From assembly GCF_003194625.1 (NCBI RefSeq), contig NZ_QHKX01000002.1:868001-932000 (forward strand): 64,000 nt of DNA. Direction: 5' to 3'. Every line of letters starts with the position of its first letter. Positions within the stretch are counted from its first letter, which is position 1. This document shows positions 33,119 to 41,979 of this stretch, one piece after another. The notes beneath the pieces are model-generated. The model saw only the letters and a list, made by a program, of their open reading frames with translations, made no database searches and was not told the origin of the DNA. Position numbers and translations under genes: made by a program. The DNA comes from Nocardioides solisilvae (GTDB lineage: Bacteria > Actinomycetota > Actinomycetes > Propionibacteriales > Nocardioidaceae).

Positions 33119-34558
33119 ATGGCACCGCAGCGCACCCGCCCCACTCGCGTCACCACCCTCGCCACCACCCTCGCCACCACTCTGGTCGCCTTTCTCGTCG
33201 CCGCCCTGACACCGGCCGGCAGCGCCCTGACGCCGTCGTACGGCGGCACGCCCCCGGCTGCCCCGGCGCCGGGCCCCGACCGGGCGACCGGGACGCCGCC
33301 GCAGCAGAGCTCTCCCCGGGCGACGCGGAGCGCGTCCCCGCCGCGCTGCCGCGGGAGGCGAGCCACGCTCGTCGGGCAGCGCGGCCAGGTGCTGCGCGGC
33401 ACCCGCGGCCGCGACGTGGTCGTGACCAGCGGCGCCCGGATGGTCCTCACCCGCGGGGGCGACGACCTCGTCTGCGTCACGGGAGGGCGCGCCATGCAGG
33501 TCCACACCGGTCGCGGGGCCGACCGGGTCGTGGTCCGTCAGGGCAGGGGCCGCGTGTGGGCCGTCCTCGGCGCCGGGCCCGACACCTACCGCGGCGGGCG
33601 GGCGACCGACGAGGTGTACGCCGCCCAGACCAACACGCTGGCCGACGACCGGCACCGCGACGTCGTCGCCACGCGCGGCGGCCGCGACCGGGTGGTCGTC
33701 GGCCACCCGGGCACCGCCAACGCGGACGTCGTCCGACTGGGCAGCGCGGACGACGAGCTCTGGTGGTACTCCACCGACAACCGTGGCGGCCGGTTCCTCG
33801 GCGGCACCGGCGACGACCGCTTCACCTACATGGCGGGCGAGGGCACGGACCCGGCGGCGCAGTGGCTCCTCGACACGACCGCCGGGACGCTGGCCGACCG
33901 CGGCACCACCCTGGTCCGGCACGCGGGGTTCGAGGACTACTACCTCTCGGGCCTGACCGGCGAGAGCCTGCACGTCGCCGGCTCCGACCGCTCCGAGTCC
34001 GTCACCCTCCCGCGGGACACCACCGTCTCCGCCAGCACGGGCGGCGGGGACGACCGGCTCGCCGTCTACCACTTCGCCGCCGCCCCGCTGCGCACGAGCG
34101 GTCCCGGCCTCGACGGCGGCAGCGGTCGGGACGAGGTGTCGCTGACCGAGCTGTCCGGCACCGTGGTGGCCGACCTGGTCACCCAGCGCGTCAGCGTCTC
34201 GGTGGCCGACCGCGGGATCGCGTACGACGTCCCGCTGGCCGGCATCGAGGACCTCACCCTCAGCGCCTACGAGACCGTGACGATCACCGGCGACGACGGC
34301 CCCAACCGGTTGACCGGCTACTCCTGCGACACCCTGGTCGTCGGGGCGGGCGGCGCCGACGAGCTGCGCTCCGAGGGCTACGTGGAGGACATCGACTGCG
34401 CGCGGCCCGCCCGGCTCCTCGGCGGCGCCGGCGACGACACGCTCGTCGGCGGCCGGTTCGACGACCTGCTCGACGGGGGCGAGGGCCTCGACTCCGCCGA
34501 CGGCGCGAAGGGCACCGACACCTGCGTGGCCGAGGTCAGGCGGCGCTGCGAGGCCTGA
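33119..34558 (+). CDS. Secreted RTX-like calcium-binding repeat protein
   Basis: Predicted 479-residue exported protein. The ATG has GGAGG five bases upstream and opens a signal peptide (RVTTLATTLATTLVAFLVAALTPAGS). After a Pro-rich linker, nonapeptide-like glycine/aspartate repeats appear throughout: GGDDLVCVTGG, LGSADDELWW, GGTGDDRFTYM, and most clearly LLGGAGDDTLVGGRFDDLLDGG near the C-terminus (about residues 440-462), ending DTCVAEVRRRCEA with two cysteines. The GGxGxD motifs match hemolysin-type calcium-binding repeats. The N-terminal Sec-type signal argues against type I secretion. Function unknown; it stands alone between glmU and a tRNA gene. Confidence 0.78.
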   Translation: MAPQRTRPTRVTTLATTLATTLVAFLVAALTPAGSALTPSYGGTPPAAPAPGPDRATGTPPQQSSPRATRSASPPRCRGRRATLVGQRGQVLRGTRGRDVVVTSGARMVLTRGGDDLVCVTGGRAMQVHTGRGADRVVVRQGRGRVWAVLGAGPDTYRGGRATDEVYAAQTNTLADDRHRDVVATRGGRDRVVVGHPGTANADVVRLGSADDELWWYSTDNRGGRFLGGTGDDRFTYMAGEGTDPAAQWLLDTTAGTLADRGTTLVRHAGFEDYYLSGLTGESLHVAGSDRSESVTLPRDTTVSASTGGGDDRLAVYHFAAAPLRTSGPGLDGGSGRDEVSLTELSGTVVADLVTQRVSVSVADRGIAYDVPLAGIEDLTLSAYETVTITGDDGPNRLTGYSCDTLVVGAGGADELRSEGYVEDIDCARPARLLGGAGDDTLVGGRFDDLLDGGEGLDSADGAKGTDTCVAEVRRRCEA

Positions 34559-34575
34559 CCCGACGACCGCCCGAG

Positions 34576-34654
34576 CTCCCCGGGTAGGAGTCGAACCTAC
34601 GTCGCTAGTCCTGATTCAAAGTCAGGCGGGCCCTGCCGGCAGACCAACCGGGGA
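34576..34654 (-). tRNA. tRNA-Gln (anticodon UUG)
   Basis: The acceptor stem TCCCCGG (from 34654) pairs with CCGGGGA (to 34577). The anticodon arm is CCTGA-CTTTGAA-TCAGG, giving anticodon TTG. The T arm is GTAGG-TTCGACT-CCTAC. The D arm pairs GGTC with GGCC. The discriminator is G and CCA is not encoded. By this fold the variable region is nine bases, longer than usual for a glutamine tRNA. A tRNA-Gln near glmU and prs is normal for actinobacteria. Confidence 0.88.
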
Positions 34655-34701
34655 TAGGCGGCCCACCCTATCGACGCCTCCCCGCGGTGTGCTCCTTCCC
34701 C

Positions 34702-34707
34702 TACGCT
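34702..34707 (+). promoter_or_regulatory. -10 element for a near-leaderless ligC-like mRNA
   Basis: TACGCT ends eight bases before the GTG at 34715, placing the transcript start one base before the start codon. No ribosome site precedes the GTG. Confidence 0.45.
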
Positions 34708-34714
34708 CGGCCGT

Positions 34715-35842
34715 GTGGACCTCCCCGTGATGCCGCCGGTGCGGCCGATGCTGGCCAAGTCCGTCCCCGCCGTCCCCACGAAGGGCGGGATGAGCTTCGA
34801 GCCGAAGTGGGACGGCTTCCGCTGCCTCGTCTTCCGCGACGGCGACGAGGTCGAGCTGACCAGCCGCAACACCAAGCCGCTGACCCGCTACTTCCCCGAG
34901 GTGGTGGCGGCGGTCCGCGAGCAGCTGCCGGAGCGGGTCGTGCTGGACGGCGAGCTCTTCGTCGCGCTGCCCACCGCGGGCGGCGGGCAGCGGCTGCAGT
35001 TCGAGGTGCTCCAGGAGCGGGTCCACCCCGCCGCCTCGCGGGTGCGGATGCTCAGCGAGACGACCCCGGCCGGCTTCGTCGCCTTCGACCTCCTCGCCCT
35101 CGGCGACGAGGACTGGACGGCGCGTCCCTTCGCCGAGCGCCGGGCCGAGCTCGAGCGGGTGCTCGGCGGCCTCGCCGGCCCCTGCTTCCTCACCCGGACG
35201 ACCACCGACGTGGCGCAGGCCGAGGAGTGGTTCACCACCTTCGAGGGCGCCGGGCTCGACGGGGTGGTCGCCAAGCCGCTGGACGCGCCGTACGCGCAGA
35301 ACGCCCGCACCATGCTCAAGGTCAAGCACGAGCGCACCGCCGACGTCGTGGTCGCCGGGATGCGGCCGCACAAGACCTCGACGCCGGAGCGGCCGCTGCT
35401 GGGCAGCCTCCTGCTCGGCCTGTACGACGGTCCCGTCGGCGAGCGGTCCCTGCAGCACGTGGGGGTCAGCGCCAGCTTCACCGAGAAGCGCCGCGCCGAG
35501 CTGTGGGAGGAGATGCAGGAACTGGTCTGCGACGTCGCCGACCACCCGTGGGGCGCCTGGATGCAGGAGTCGGGCGACGGCTGGGCGGTCGCCAACCCCG
35601 ACCGGGTGCCCGGCACCAAGAGCCGCTGGAGCGCCGACAAGGACCTCGGGTTCGTCCCGTTGCGGCCCGAGCGGGTGCTGGAGGTCAAGTACGACCACAT
35701 GGAGGGGCGCCGCTTCCGGCACACCGCCCACTTCAAGCGGTGGCGTCCCGACCGGGACCCGGAGTCGTGCGACTACGGGCAACTGGACGAGCCGGTGGGC
35801 TACGACCTCGGTAGGATCCTGGGAACGGACTCCGAGGGGTGA
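34715..35842 (+). CDS. ligC: ATP-dependent DNA ligase (LigC type)
   Basis: A 375-residue ATP-dependent ligase. The adenylation motif is FEPKWDGFRC with the nucleotidyl lysine at residue 31; motif III is LLDGE-like (VVLDGELFVAL), motif IV GLDGVVAKPLDAPY, motif V MLKVKH; an OB-fold domain follows to about residue 350, ending with VLEVKYDHMEGRRFRHTAHF. This is the size and build of actinobacterial LigC, a stand-alone ligase linked to base-excision repair or backup end joining, rather than multi-domain LigD. A LigD-like polymerase domain is encoded 5 kb away. The GTG start appears leaderless, with TACGCT at the right distance. Confidence 0.9.
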   Translation: MDLPVMPPVRPMLAKSVPAVPTKGGMSFEPKWDGFRCLVFRDGDEVELTSRNTKPLTRYFPEVVAAVREQLPERVVLDGELFVALPTAGGGQRLQFEVLQERVHPAASRVRMLSETTPAGFVAFDLLALGDEDWTARPFAERRAELERVLGGLAGPCFLTRTTTDVAQAEEWFTTFEGAGLDGVVAKPLDAPYAQNARTMLKVKHERTADVVVAGMRPHKTSTPERPLLGSLLLGLYDGPVGERSLQHVGVSASFTEKRRAELWEEMQELVCDVADHPWGAWMQESGDGWAVANPDRVPGTKSRWSADKDLGFVPLRPERVLEVKYDHMEGRRFRHTAHFKRWRPDRDPESCDYGQLDEPVGYDLGRILGTDSEG

Positions 35843-35850
35843 GGGCGGGA

Positions 35851-36432
35851 ATGAGCCAGAGCGGCGACAGCACACGCAACGAGCGCATCGACGACGGGGT
35901 CGGCACCTACGACGTGGTGGTCCTCGCCGAGCACGAGGTGAGCGCCACCGACGCCCGGCAGATCCACTCCCTCCACGAGGAGATCGGCGACGAGGTCGTC
36001 TACCACGTCCTCATCCCCGTCGAGGACGCCGCCGGTCGGGTCGAGGCCGCCATGGGCGCGCTGGGCAGCGGCGAGCTGCTCGCGGCCCCCGCGGTGATGA
36101 GCGACATCGACTACGAGGCCGTCCGCCACGAGTGCGAGGACCGCGCCGCCGCGGAGCTGGCGACCAGCCTCGCCGCCCTGTCGGCGACCGGGTCCCGCGC
36201 GATCGGCCGGGCGATCAGCGACCCGCCGGTCGAGGCGCTCGAGGCGCTGGTCCGCGAGGTCGACGGGCGCGAGGCGATCATCCTCACCCGCCCCCACGTG
36301 GTCGCGGAGTTCTTCCACGTCGACTGGTCCTCCCGGGCCCGCCGCAAGCTCGGCGTCCCGGTCCTCCACCTGCTCGAGCACGAGACCTTCGACGAGCAGG
36401 CCGGCGGCGGCGAGGGCGTCACCGGGCTCTGA
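35851..36432 (+). CDS. Conserved hypothetical protein
   Basis: A 193-residue soluble protein. It has an alternating beta-alpha pattern: YDVVVLAEHEV, DEVVYHVLIPV, a long helical middle rich in Ala/Glu, then EAIILTRPHVVAEFFHVDW and VLHLLEH. This resembles a universal-stress-protein-like Rossmann fold, but no ATP-binding GxxG signature is visible, so I do not name a function. The ATG at 35851 has GAGGGCGG ahead; a GTG 12 bases earlier overlaps the ligase stop and is the alternative. Its stop overlaps the start of the GT4-Stealth gene by 1 base, so the three genes ligC, this one and the next form one transcription unit. Confidence 0.6.
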   Translation: MSQSGDSTRNERIDDGVGTYDVVVLAEHEVSATDARQIHSLHEEIGDEVVYHVLIPVEDAAGRVEAAMGALGSGELLAAPAVMSDIDYEAVRHECEDRAAAELATSLAALSATGSRAIGRAISDPPVEALEALVREVDGREAIILTRPHVVAEFFHVDWSSRARRKLGVPVLHLLEHETFDEQAGGGEGVTGL

Positions 36433-39164
36433 TGCGGCGACTCCTGCGCCGGCGCGGCGCCGACCGGCTGCGCGTCGCCTTCCTGGTGCTCAACCTGGAC
36501 GGCATGGGCGGCACCTCGCGCTCGGCGATCACCCAGGCGGGCGCCCTGGCGGAGCGGCACGACGTGACGCTGCTCAGCGTCACCCGCACCGCCGACGCCC
36601 CGCACTACCCGATCGACCCGCGGGTCGAGGTCCGCCACCTGGCCGACCTGCGCACCCCGCACCCTGACGGCCTCGAGAAGCGGCCCTCGGTCCTGGTGCC
36701 GGCCCGGTGGGACGGGCAGTTCTCCGCCCTCACCGACGCCGCGCTCGCCGAGGCGCTGCCCGGCCTCGACGTCGACGTCCTCGTCACCGTCACCCCTGCG
36801 CTGCTCGCGGTCGCCGTCCAGCTGGTCCCCGACGAGGTCGCGGTGGTCCACCAGGAGCACCGCTCGTCGGCCGACCGGGTCGGCGGGATGGAGCCGCTGC
36901 TCTCCTTCGCCCCCCGCGCCGACGCCGTCGCGCTGCTCACCGAGGCCTCCGCGAGCTGGCTGGCCCACGAGCTCGGCCCGGTCGCCCCCGAGCTCGTGGT
37001 CGTGCCCAACCCGCTGCCGCCCCTCCCGCAGCCCCGCTCCGCCCTCGACCAGCGTCTCGTCGTCGCCGCCGGGCGGCTGGTGGCGGAGAAGCAGTTCGTC
37101 CACCTGGTCCGCGCCTTCGGCCAGCTCGTCGACCGCGGCCTCGCCGACGGCTGGCGGCTGCGGATCCTCGGCGACGGGCCGCTGCGCGAGGAGCTGGTCG
37201 CCCACGTCGCCAAGGCGGGGCTCGCCGACCGGGTCGAGCTGCCGGGCGCCGTCGACGACATGACGGCCGAGTGGGCCGCCGCGTCGGTCTGCGCCCTGAG
37301 CTCACGGACCGAGGGGTTCCCGCTGGTCGCCCAGGAGGCGATGTCGGCGGGCGTCCCCGTGGTCACCTACGACTGCCCCTCGGGCCCCCGCGAGCTCGTC
37401 GAGCACGAGGTGAGCGGCCTCCTGGTCGCCGCCGGCGCGAAGGCCGGGCTGACCGCCGCCCTGGGTCGGCTGCTCGCCGACGAGGTCCTGCTGCGCCGGC
37501 TCGGGCAGGGCGCCCACGAGGCGGCCCGCGCGTATGCACCGGAGGCGGTCGCCGCGCGCTGGGAGGAGCTGTTCGGCCGGGTCGCGGGGCGCCGCGCCGG
37601 CCGCACCCGCGTCGAGGCCGCCGCTGCCGGGCCGCGCCCGCCGCGCCTCCCGCTACCCCGGCACACCCAGGAGCGGGCCCCGGGGGTCGCCGTCCCGCTG
37701 GTCACTCCCGAGGAGGCCCGCGGCGAGGCGCTGGGCCTCCTGCTCGACGCCGTCGCCGGCCTCGACGACTGGTTCGTCGTGCCGCCGCACGGCGCCGACC
37801 CGGCCACCGTGGTGGTCCCGGCCGAGCACCGGGCGACGGTCCTGTCCCGGCTGGCCGACGCCCCCGCCCACCTGAGCCTGCTCGACCCCGGCGACCGCGG
37901 CTGGCCCGAGCGGCGCCTGCCCGTGGCCGAGATGGTGGCGCTCCAGGCCCGCGCGATGACGCCGCGGCTCGCGCTGGAGCCGTGGCCCCGGGGCGACGAC
38001 GGGCGCCCCAGTCACCTGCGCGGCGCCGGGGCGTGGCTGGAGCTGTGGGACCGCGACGGCGACCGGCTCGTGGCGCCGCGCCCCCCGGCGTACGACGCCT
38101 CCGTGCCGCCGCGGGCCGCCACCGCGCGGGTCCCGGTGCACGGCCGCGAGGTGCCGACGCTGCCGGTGATGGCGGAGCCGCGGGTCGACGAGTGCCGCTT
38201 CCCGGTCGACGTCGTCTACACGTGGGTCGACGGCGACGACCCCGCGTGGAACGCCGCGCGGGAGGCGCGGCTCGCCGAGGCCGGCCACGCCGGGCAGCGC
38301 CGCGAGGCCAGCGGGCAGGCCCGCTTCCGCAGCCGTGACGAGCTGCGCTGGTCGATGCGCAGCGTCCACCTCTTCGCCCCGTGGGTGCGCACCATCCACC
38401 TCGTCACCGCCGGGCAGCGGCCCGCCTGGCTGACCGACGAGGCCATGGCGTCGGGCCGGGTCCGGCTGGTCGACCACCGCGAGATCCTGCCCGCCTCCGC
38501 CCTGCCGACCTTCAGCTCCCAGGCGATCGAGACCGCGCTGCACCGGGTGCCGGGGCTGGCCGAGCACTTCGTCTACCTCAACGACGACGTCTTCCTCGGC
38601 CGGCCGCTGCAGAAGGAGACCTTCTTCTCCCCCGGCGGGGACTTCGCCGCCTTCGTCGGCGAGGGTCTCGTCGGGCTGGCGCCCGAGGATGGTGGCGCGG
38701 CCGGGGAGCCGAAGCCCTTCCTCCAGGCGGCTCGCAACAACCGCCGGCTGCTGCGCGACGAGCTGGGCGCCACGCTGACCCGGGTGATGGCGCACTCCCC
38801 CCACCCGCACCGGGTCTCGGTGCTCGCCGAGGTCGCGGAGCGGTACGCCGACGCAGTCGCCGCGACCGCCCACGCGCCGTTCCGCTCCCCCACCGACGTG
38901 TCGATGCTGAGCTCGCTGGCCCAGCACCACGGGCTCGCCACCGGCACGGCGTTCGAGGCCCACGCGGAGCACGCGTTCATCGACCTGTCCAACGCCCGGG
39001 TGGAGCGCCAGCTGCGCCAGCTGCGGGCCCGCGACAAGGACTTCTTCTGCGTCGGCGACCACCACGACTTCGCGGTGGACGCCGAGCGGGTCGACGCCCT
39101 GCTGGCCGACTTCCTCGACCTCTACTTCCCGGTGCCGGCCCCCTGGGAGCGGCCGGGCGGCTGA
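36432..39164 (+). CDS. Fusion of GT4 glycosyltransferase and Stealth-family sugar-phosphate transferase
   Basis: A 910-residue bifunctional protein. Residues about 10-400 form a GT-B transferase: RVAFLVLNLDGMGGTSRSA at the N-terminus, RLVVAAGRLVAEKQF and the donor site TEGFPLVAQEAMSAGVPVV (EX7E type). A basic linker follows. Residues about 590-905 form a Stealth domain: CR1 DVVYTWVDGDDPAWN (from residue 593), CR2 RFRSRDELRWSMRSVHLFAPW and IHLVTAGQRPAWL, then FVYLNDDVFLG and the CR3/CR4-like AHAPFRSPTDVSMLSSLA. Stealth proteins transfer hexose-1-phosphate to make phosphodiester-linked glycans. The frame is unbroken. It is followed by a convergent sulfotransferase gene. Acceptor unknown. Confidence 0.85.
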   Translation: MRRLLRRRGADRLRVAFLVLNLDGMGGTSRSAITQAGALAERHDVTLLSVTRTADAPHYPIDPRVEVRHLADLRTPHPDGLEKRPSVLVPARWDGQFSALTDAALAEALPGLDVDVLVTVTPALLAVAVQLVPDEVAVVHQEHRSSADRVGGMEPLLSFAPRADAVALLTEASASWLAHELGPVAPELVVVPNPLPPLPQPRSALDQRLVVAAGRLVAEKQFVHLVRAFGQLVDRGLADGWRLRILGDGPLREELVAHVAKAGLADRVELPGAVDDMTAEWAAASVCALSSRTEGFPLVAQEAMSAGVPVVTYDCPSGPRELVEHEVSGLLVAAGAKAGLTAALGRLLADEVLLRRLGQGAHEAARAYAPEAVAARWEELFGRVAGRRAGRTRVEAAAAGPRPPRLPLPRHTQERAPGVAVPLVTPEEARGEALGLLLDAVAGLDDWFVVPPHGADPATVVVPAEHRATVLSRLADAPAHLSLLDPGDRGWPERRLPVAEMVALQARAMTPRLALEPWPRGDDGRPSHLRGAGAWLELWDRDGDRLVAPRPPAYDASVPPRAATARVPVHGREVPTLPVMAEPRVDECRFPVDVVYTWVDGDDPAWNAAREARLAEAGHAGQRREASGQARFRSRDELRWSMRSVHLFAPWVRTIHLVTAGQRPAWLTDEAMASGRVRLVDHREILPASALPTFSSQAIETALHRVPGLAEHFVYLNDDVFLGRPLQKETFFSPGGDFAAFVGEGLVGLAPEDGGAAGEPKPFLQAARNNRRLLRDELGATLTRVMAHSPHPHRVSVLAEVAERYADAVAATAHAPFRSPTDVSMLSSLAQHHGLATGTAFEAHAEHAFIDLSNARVERQLRQLRARDKDFFCVGDHHDFAVDAERVDALLADFLDLYFPVPAPWERPGG

Positions 39165-39179
39165 GGGCCGACGGACGGG

Positions 39180-40247
39180 TCAGCGCCCGCGCAGCCGGGC
39201 CACGAGCCGGTTCGGCAGGGAGCGGCGCAGCGCGGCGTTCTCGGCCTGCAGGGTCTCGAGCTCGCGGCGCAGGTCGGCCAGCTCGGCGTCCTTCTTGCGC
39301 CGCACCTCGCGGCGGCCGGCGGTCACCCGGGCCGTCGTGGCGTCCATCGAGATCGCCTCGGCGTGGTCGAACATCGCCGCGTAGTGGGCGCGCAGCTCGC
39401 CCAGCTCCTCGACCACGCGGTCGTCGTGGGGGGCCTCGACCAGCGCGTTCATCGCCTCCCAGGTGCGGTCGGCGAGCGTGCGCAGGTCGCCGGGGACCGA
39501 CAGGTCGTCCCAGGTGATGGCGGAGCGGTTGAGCCGGGCGTCGACGAAGTCGTCGACCTCGTGGTGGCCGCGGTCGGAGAGGTCGGCGGTGTAGGTCAGG
39601 CCCAGCTGCTCGCCGGCCCGCGCCATCGCGGTGCGCCAGTCCTCGACGAGGTCGGCGTAGCGGACGAAGGCCCGGTCCTGCTCGCGGGTGGCGAGCTCGG
39701 TGAGGTGGGCGGCGTTGACCCAGGCCGCGACGTTGGCGGTCTCCCGCTGGCGGCGGAACTTCGGGGTCTGCTCGGTGAGGTACGCCGTGTCGCGCGAGCG
39801 CACCACCTCGGTCGGGTGGCGCAGCATCGTCAGCGTGACCACGTCGGCGCCCAGCCCGGCCGCGACCTCCGTCCAGACCGGGAGGATCCAGAAGGCCCGC
39901 GGGTCCTTGACCAGCACCTGGCCGTCGTGGAGGGAGGGGTCGAGCTGCTCGGCCAGCCACTCCCGCAGGCGGGCCTCGACCTCGGGCGCGGAGCCGGCCT
40001 CGATCGCGATCTCGGCGGCGTCGGGCCGGGTGTCGATCGTGCGGACCGGGACGGGGTTGAGCACGTCCTTGTGGAACTCGGTCACCCACAGCGGCTCGTA
40101 GTAGCCGCGCGGGTTGGCGTCGTCGGCCGGGACCTCCGGCTGCGGGACGTGCAGGCCCAGGCGCTTGAGGGTGCCGGCGACGCTGCTGGTGCCGCTGCGG
40201 CCCGAGCCGGTGACCAGGACGAGCTTCGGGCGGGTCGGAGGAGTCAC
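39180..40247 (-). CDS. PAPS-dependent sulfotransferase family protein
   Basis: A 355-residue cytosolic protein. The N-terminal LVLVTGSGRSGTSSVAGTL (residues 10-28) is the 5'-phosphosulfate-binding loop; LTMLRHPTEVVRSRDTAYL holds the 3'-phosphate-binding Arg/Ser. The C-terminal 60 residues are a charged coiled coil (VRRKKDAELADLRRELETLQ) ending in basic residues. It would sulfate a carbohydrate or lipid. The GTG at 40247 appears leaderless: TAGCCT, overlapping the stop of the upstream DinB gene, ends eight bases ahead of it. Context with the convergent GT4-Stealth gene suggests a glycan acceptor. Confidence 0.82.
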   Translation of the reverse strand: MTPPTRPKLVLVTGSGRSGTSSVAGTLKRLGLHVPQPEVPADDANPRGYYEPLWVTEFHKDVLNPVPVRTIDTRPDAAEIAIEAGSAPEVEARLREWLAEQLDPSLHDGQVLVKDPRAFWILPVWTEVAAGLGADVVTLTMLRHPTEVVRSRDTAYLTEQTPKFRRQRETANVAAWVNAAHLTELATREQDRAFVRYADLVEDWRTAMARAGEQLGLTYTADLSDRGHHEVDDFVDARLNRSAITWDDLSVPGDLRTLADRTWEAMNALVEAPHDDRVVEELGELRAHYAAMFDHAEAISMDATTARVTAGRREVRRKKDAELADLRRELETLQAENAALRRSLPNRLVARLRGR

Positions 40248-40257
40248 GGGGTGCAGG

Positions 40258-40833
40258 CTAGTCGGTGCCGCGCGGCGCGCCCGCGTCGTGGGCGATCTCC
40301 ACGGCGACGTCGAGGTGCCCCGCGTGCCGGGCGTACTCGGCGAGCACGTGGTAGGCGATCCACTCCAGGGTCGGCTGGTGGTCGTGGAACCGCCCGCCCA
40401 GGGCGGCCGGGGTGTCGAGCGGCCGGTGGCGCAGGAGGTCGCGGGTGCGCTCGGCCACGGCCTCGAGCCGCTCGGCCAGCCGCTCCGCGGTGACGCCGTC
40501 GGGGACGACCCACCGCGCCCCGGGGCGCAGCTCGTCGCTGTCGTCGGCGGCCCACGGCTCGTCGACGGTGAAGTCGCCCCACGGGTCGGGCACCTGCTCG
40601 CCGAGGAAGCCCCACAGGAACCAGCGACGCTCCATGTGCATCAGGTGGGAGAGCAGCTCGATCGGGGTCCAGCCCGACGGCAGGCGGGAGCGACGCCGGT
40701 CGCCGGCGTGCATGTCGAGGACGGCGTCCACCACCTCGCCGCGCAGCCAGTCGAGGTAGTCGCTGAGCAGCTCGCCGCCCGAGGCGCCGTGCCGGACCGG
40801 CTCGCGGGCCGGGCGGCGCTCGTCGTCGCTCAC
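40258..40833 (-). CDS. DinB-family protein
   Basis: A 191-residue DinB-like four-helix protein. Histidines expected to bind a divalent metal are in PIELLSHLMHMERRWFLWGFLGE (about residue 66) and in WIAYHVLAEYARHAGHLDVAVE (about residues 160 and 170). Trp-rich FDVDEPW-like segment FTVDEPWAADD matches the mycothiol-S-transferase/DinB group. The GTG start overlaps the stop of the polymerase-domain gene by 4 bases, so the two are cotranscribed. Role unknown; such proteins often act as thiol transferases. Confidence 0.75.
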   Translation of the reverse strand: MSDDERRPAREPVRHGASGGELLSDYLDWLRGEVVDAVLDMHAGDRRRSRLPSGWTPIELLSHLMHMERRWFLWGFLGEQVPDPWGDFTVDEPWAADDSDELRPGARWVVPDGVTAERLAERLEAVAERTRDLLRHRPLDTPAALGGRFHDHQPTLEWIAYHVLAEYARHAGHLDVAVEIAHDAGAPRGTD

Positions 40834-41912
40834 GGCTCGATCCTGTTGCCGGCGGCGTCCCAGTGCTCGGCGACCTTCTTGCTCGGCTGCACCCGCGGCG
40901 GCTCGCCCGGCATCTTGGGGTGGTCGGGCGGGTAGTTGAGCTCGCGGGGGTCGGCCTCCCACAGGTCGAGCAGGGGCGTCAGGTCGTGGGCGACGTCGTC
41001 GATCTCGCGCCAGGGGTCGCCGTCGGCCGCGAGCCGCCCCGGCACGGTGAGCAGGTTGAGGCCCCGCGGGTCCTCGAGCCCGGCCAGCTCCTCCCAGGTC
41101 AGCGGCGTGGAGACCGGCGCTCCGGGCAGGGGGCGCAGGGAGTACGCCGAGGCGATGGTGCGGTCGCGGGTGTTCTGGTTGTAGTCGACGAAGACCCGCT
41201 CCCCCCGCTCCTCCTTCCACCACGCCGTGGTCACCCCGGCGTCCCGCTCCTCCAGCGCGCGACCGAAGGCGATGGCGGCGTGCCGCACGTCGGCGAACTC
41301 CCACTCGGGGCGGATCCGGGCGAAGACGTGGACCCCGCGGTTGCCGCTCGTCTTGGCGAAGGCGCGGATCCCGAGGTCGGCGAAGAGCTCGCGCGCCACC
41401 CCGGCGACGCGCACCACGTCGGCGAACGTCGTCCCCGGCTGCGGGTCGAGGTCGATCCGCAGCTCGTCGGGGCGGTCCACGTCGGCCCGTCGCACCGGCC
41501 ACGGGTGGAAGGTGAGCGTCCCCATGTGGGCGCACCAGACCGGGACGGCCACCTCGGTCGGGCAGACCTCCCGCGCCTTGCGGCCCGACGGGAACGTGAT
41601 CTCCACCGACTCGATCCAGTCGGGCGCGCCCTTGGCGATCCGCTTCTGGTAGAACGCCTCGGCGTCCTTGTCCTGCGGGCCGGTGGCCAGCTGGAACCCC
41701 TCGCGCACCCCCGAGGGCCACCGCTCCAGGGCGGTGGGGCGGTCGCGCAGCGCCCGCATCAGCCCGTCCTCCACGTCGGCGAAGTACTGGGCGACCTCGA
41801 GCTTGGTGATCGCCGGCGTCCGGTCGGTCGCCTCGTAGACCACCCGCTCGGGCGAGGAGACCCGGACCTCCCGGTCGCCGGCCTGCACGAACGCCTCGGT
41901 CGTCTTCGCCAT
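40830..41912 (-). CDS. LigD-like DNA primase/polymerase domain protein (PolDom)
   Basis: A 360-residue archaeo-eukaryotic-primase-type polymerase, the stand-alone version of the LigD N-terminal domain. Motifs: [20 protein letters not shown], the catalytic aspartates in [17 protein letters not shown], and [20 protein letters not shown] with the active-site His. [22 protein letters not shown] is the third motif. It fills short gaps and adds ribonucleotides in end joining or excision repair. I use the ATG at 41912; ATGs 9 and 12 bases upstream are possible. A LigC-type ligase is 5 kb away, but no Ku gene is in the window. Confidence 0.88.
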   Translation of the reverse strand: MAKTTEAFVQAGDREVRVSSPERVVYEATDRTPAITKLEVAQYFADVEDGLMRALRDRPTALERWPSGVREGFQLATGPQDKDAEAFYQKRIAKGAPDWIESVEITFPSGRKAREVCPTEVAVPVWCAHMGTLTFHPWPVRRADVDRPDELRIDLDPQPGTTFADVVRVAGVARELFADLGIRAFAKTSGNRGVHVFARIRPEWEFADVRHAAIAFGRALEERDAGVTTAWWKEERGERVFVDYNQNTRDRTIASAYSLRPLPGAPVSTPLTWEELAGLEDPRGLNLLTVPGRLAADGDPWREIDDVAHDLTPLLDLWEADPRELNYPPDHPKMPGEPPRVQPSKKVAEHWDAAGNRIEP

Positions 41913-41967
41913 GCCGCCCATCATGGCCGCCCGCGCCGACAGCGGCCAGCGCCCACCACGCGCTCGT

Positions 41968-41973
41968 TACGCT
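41968..41973 (+). promoter_or_regulatory. -10 element for leaderless msrB mRNA
   Basis: TACGCT ends seven bases before the ATG at 41980, so transcription would begin exactly at the A of the start codon. No ribosome site is present. Confidence 0.5.
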
Positions 41974-41979
41974 GGCGCC

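Noticed and set aside
36432..39164. GT4-Stealth gene as two genes joined by a sequencing error
   Set aside because: The frame and codon pattern are continuous, and no start codon with a ribosome site lies before the Stealth part. The fusion looks real.
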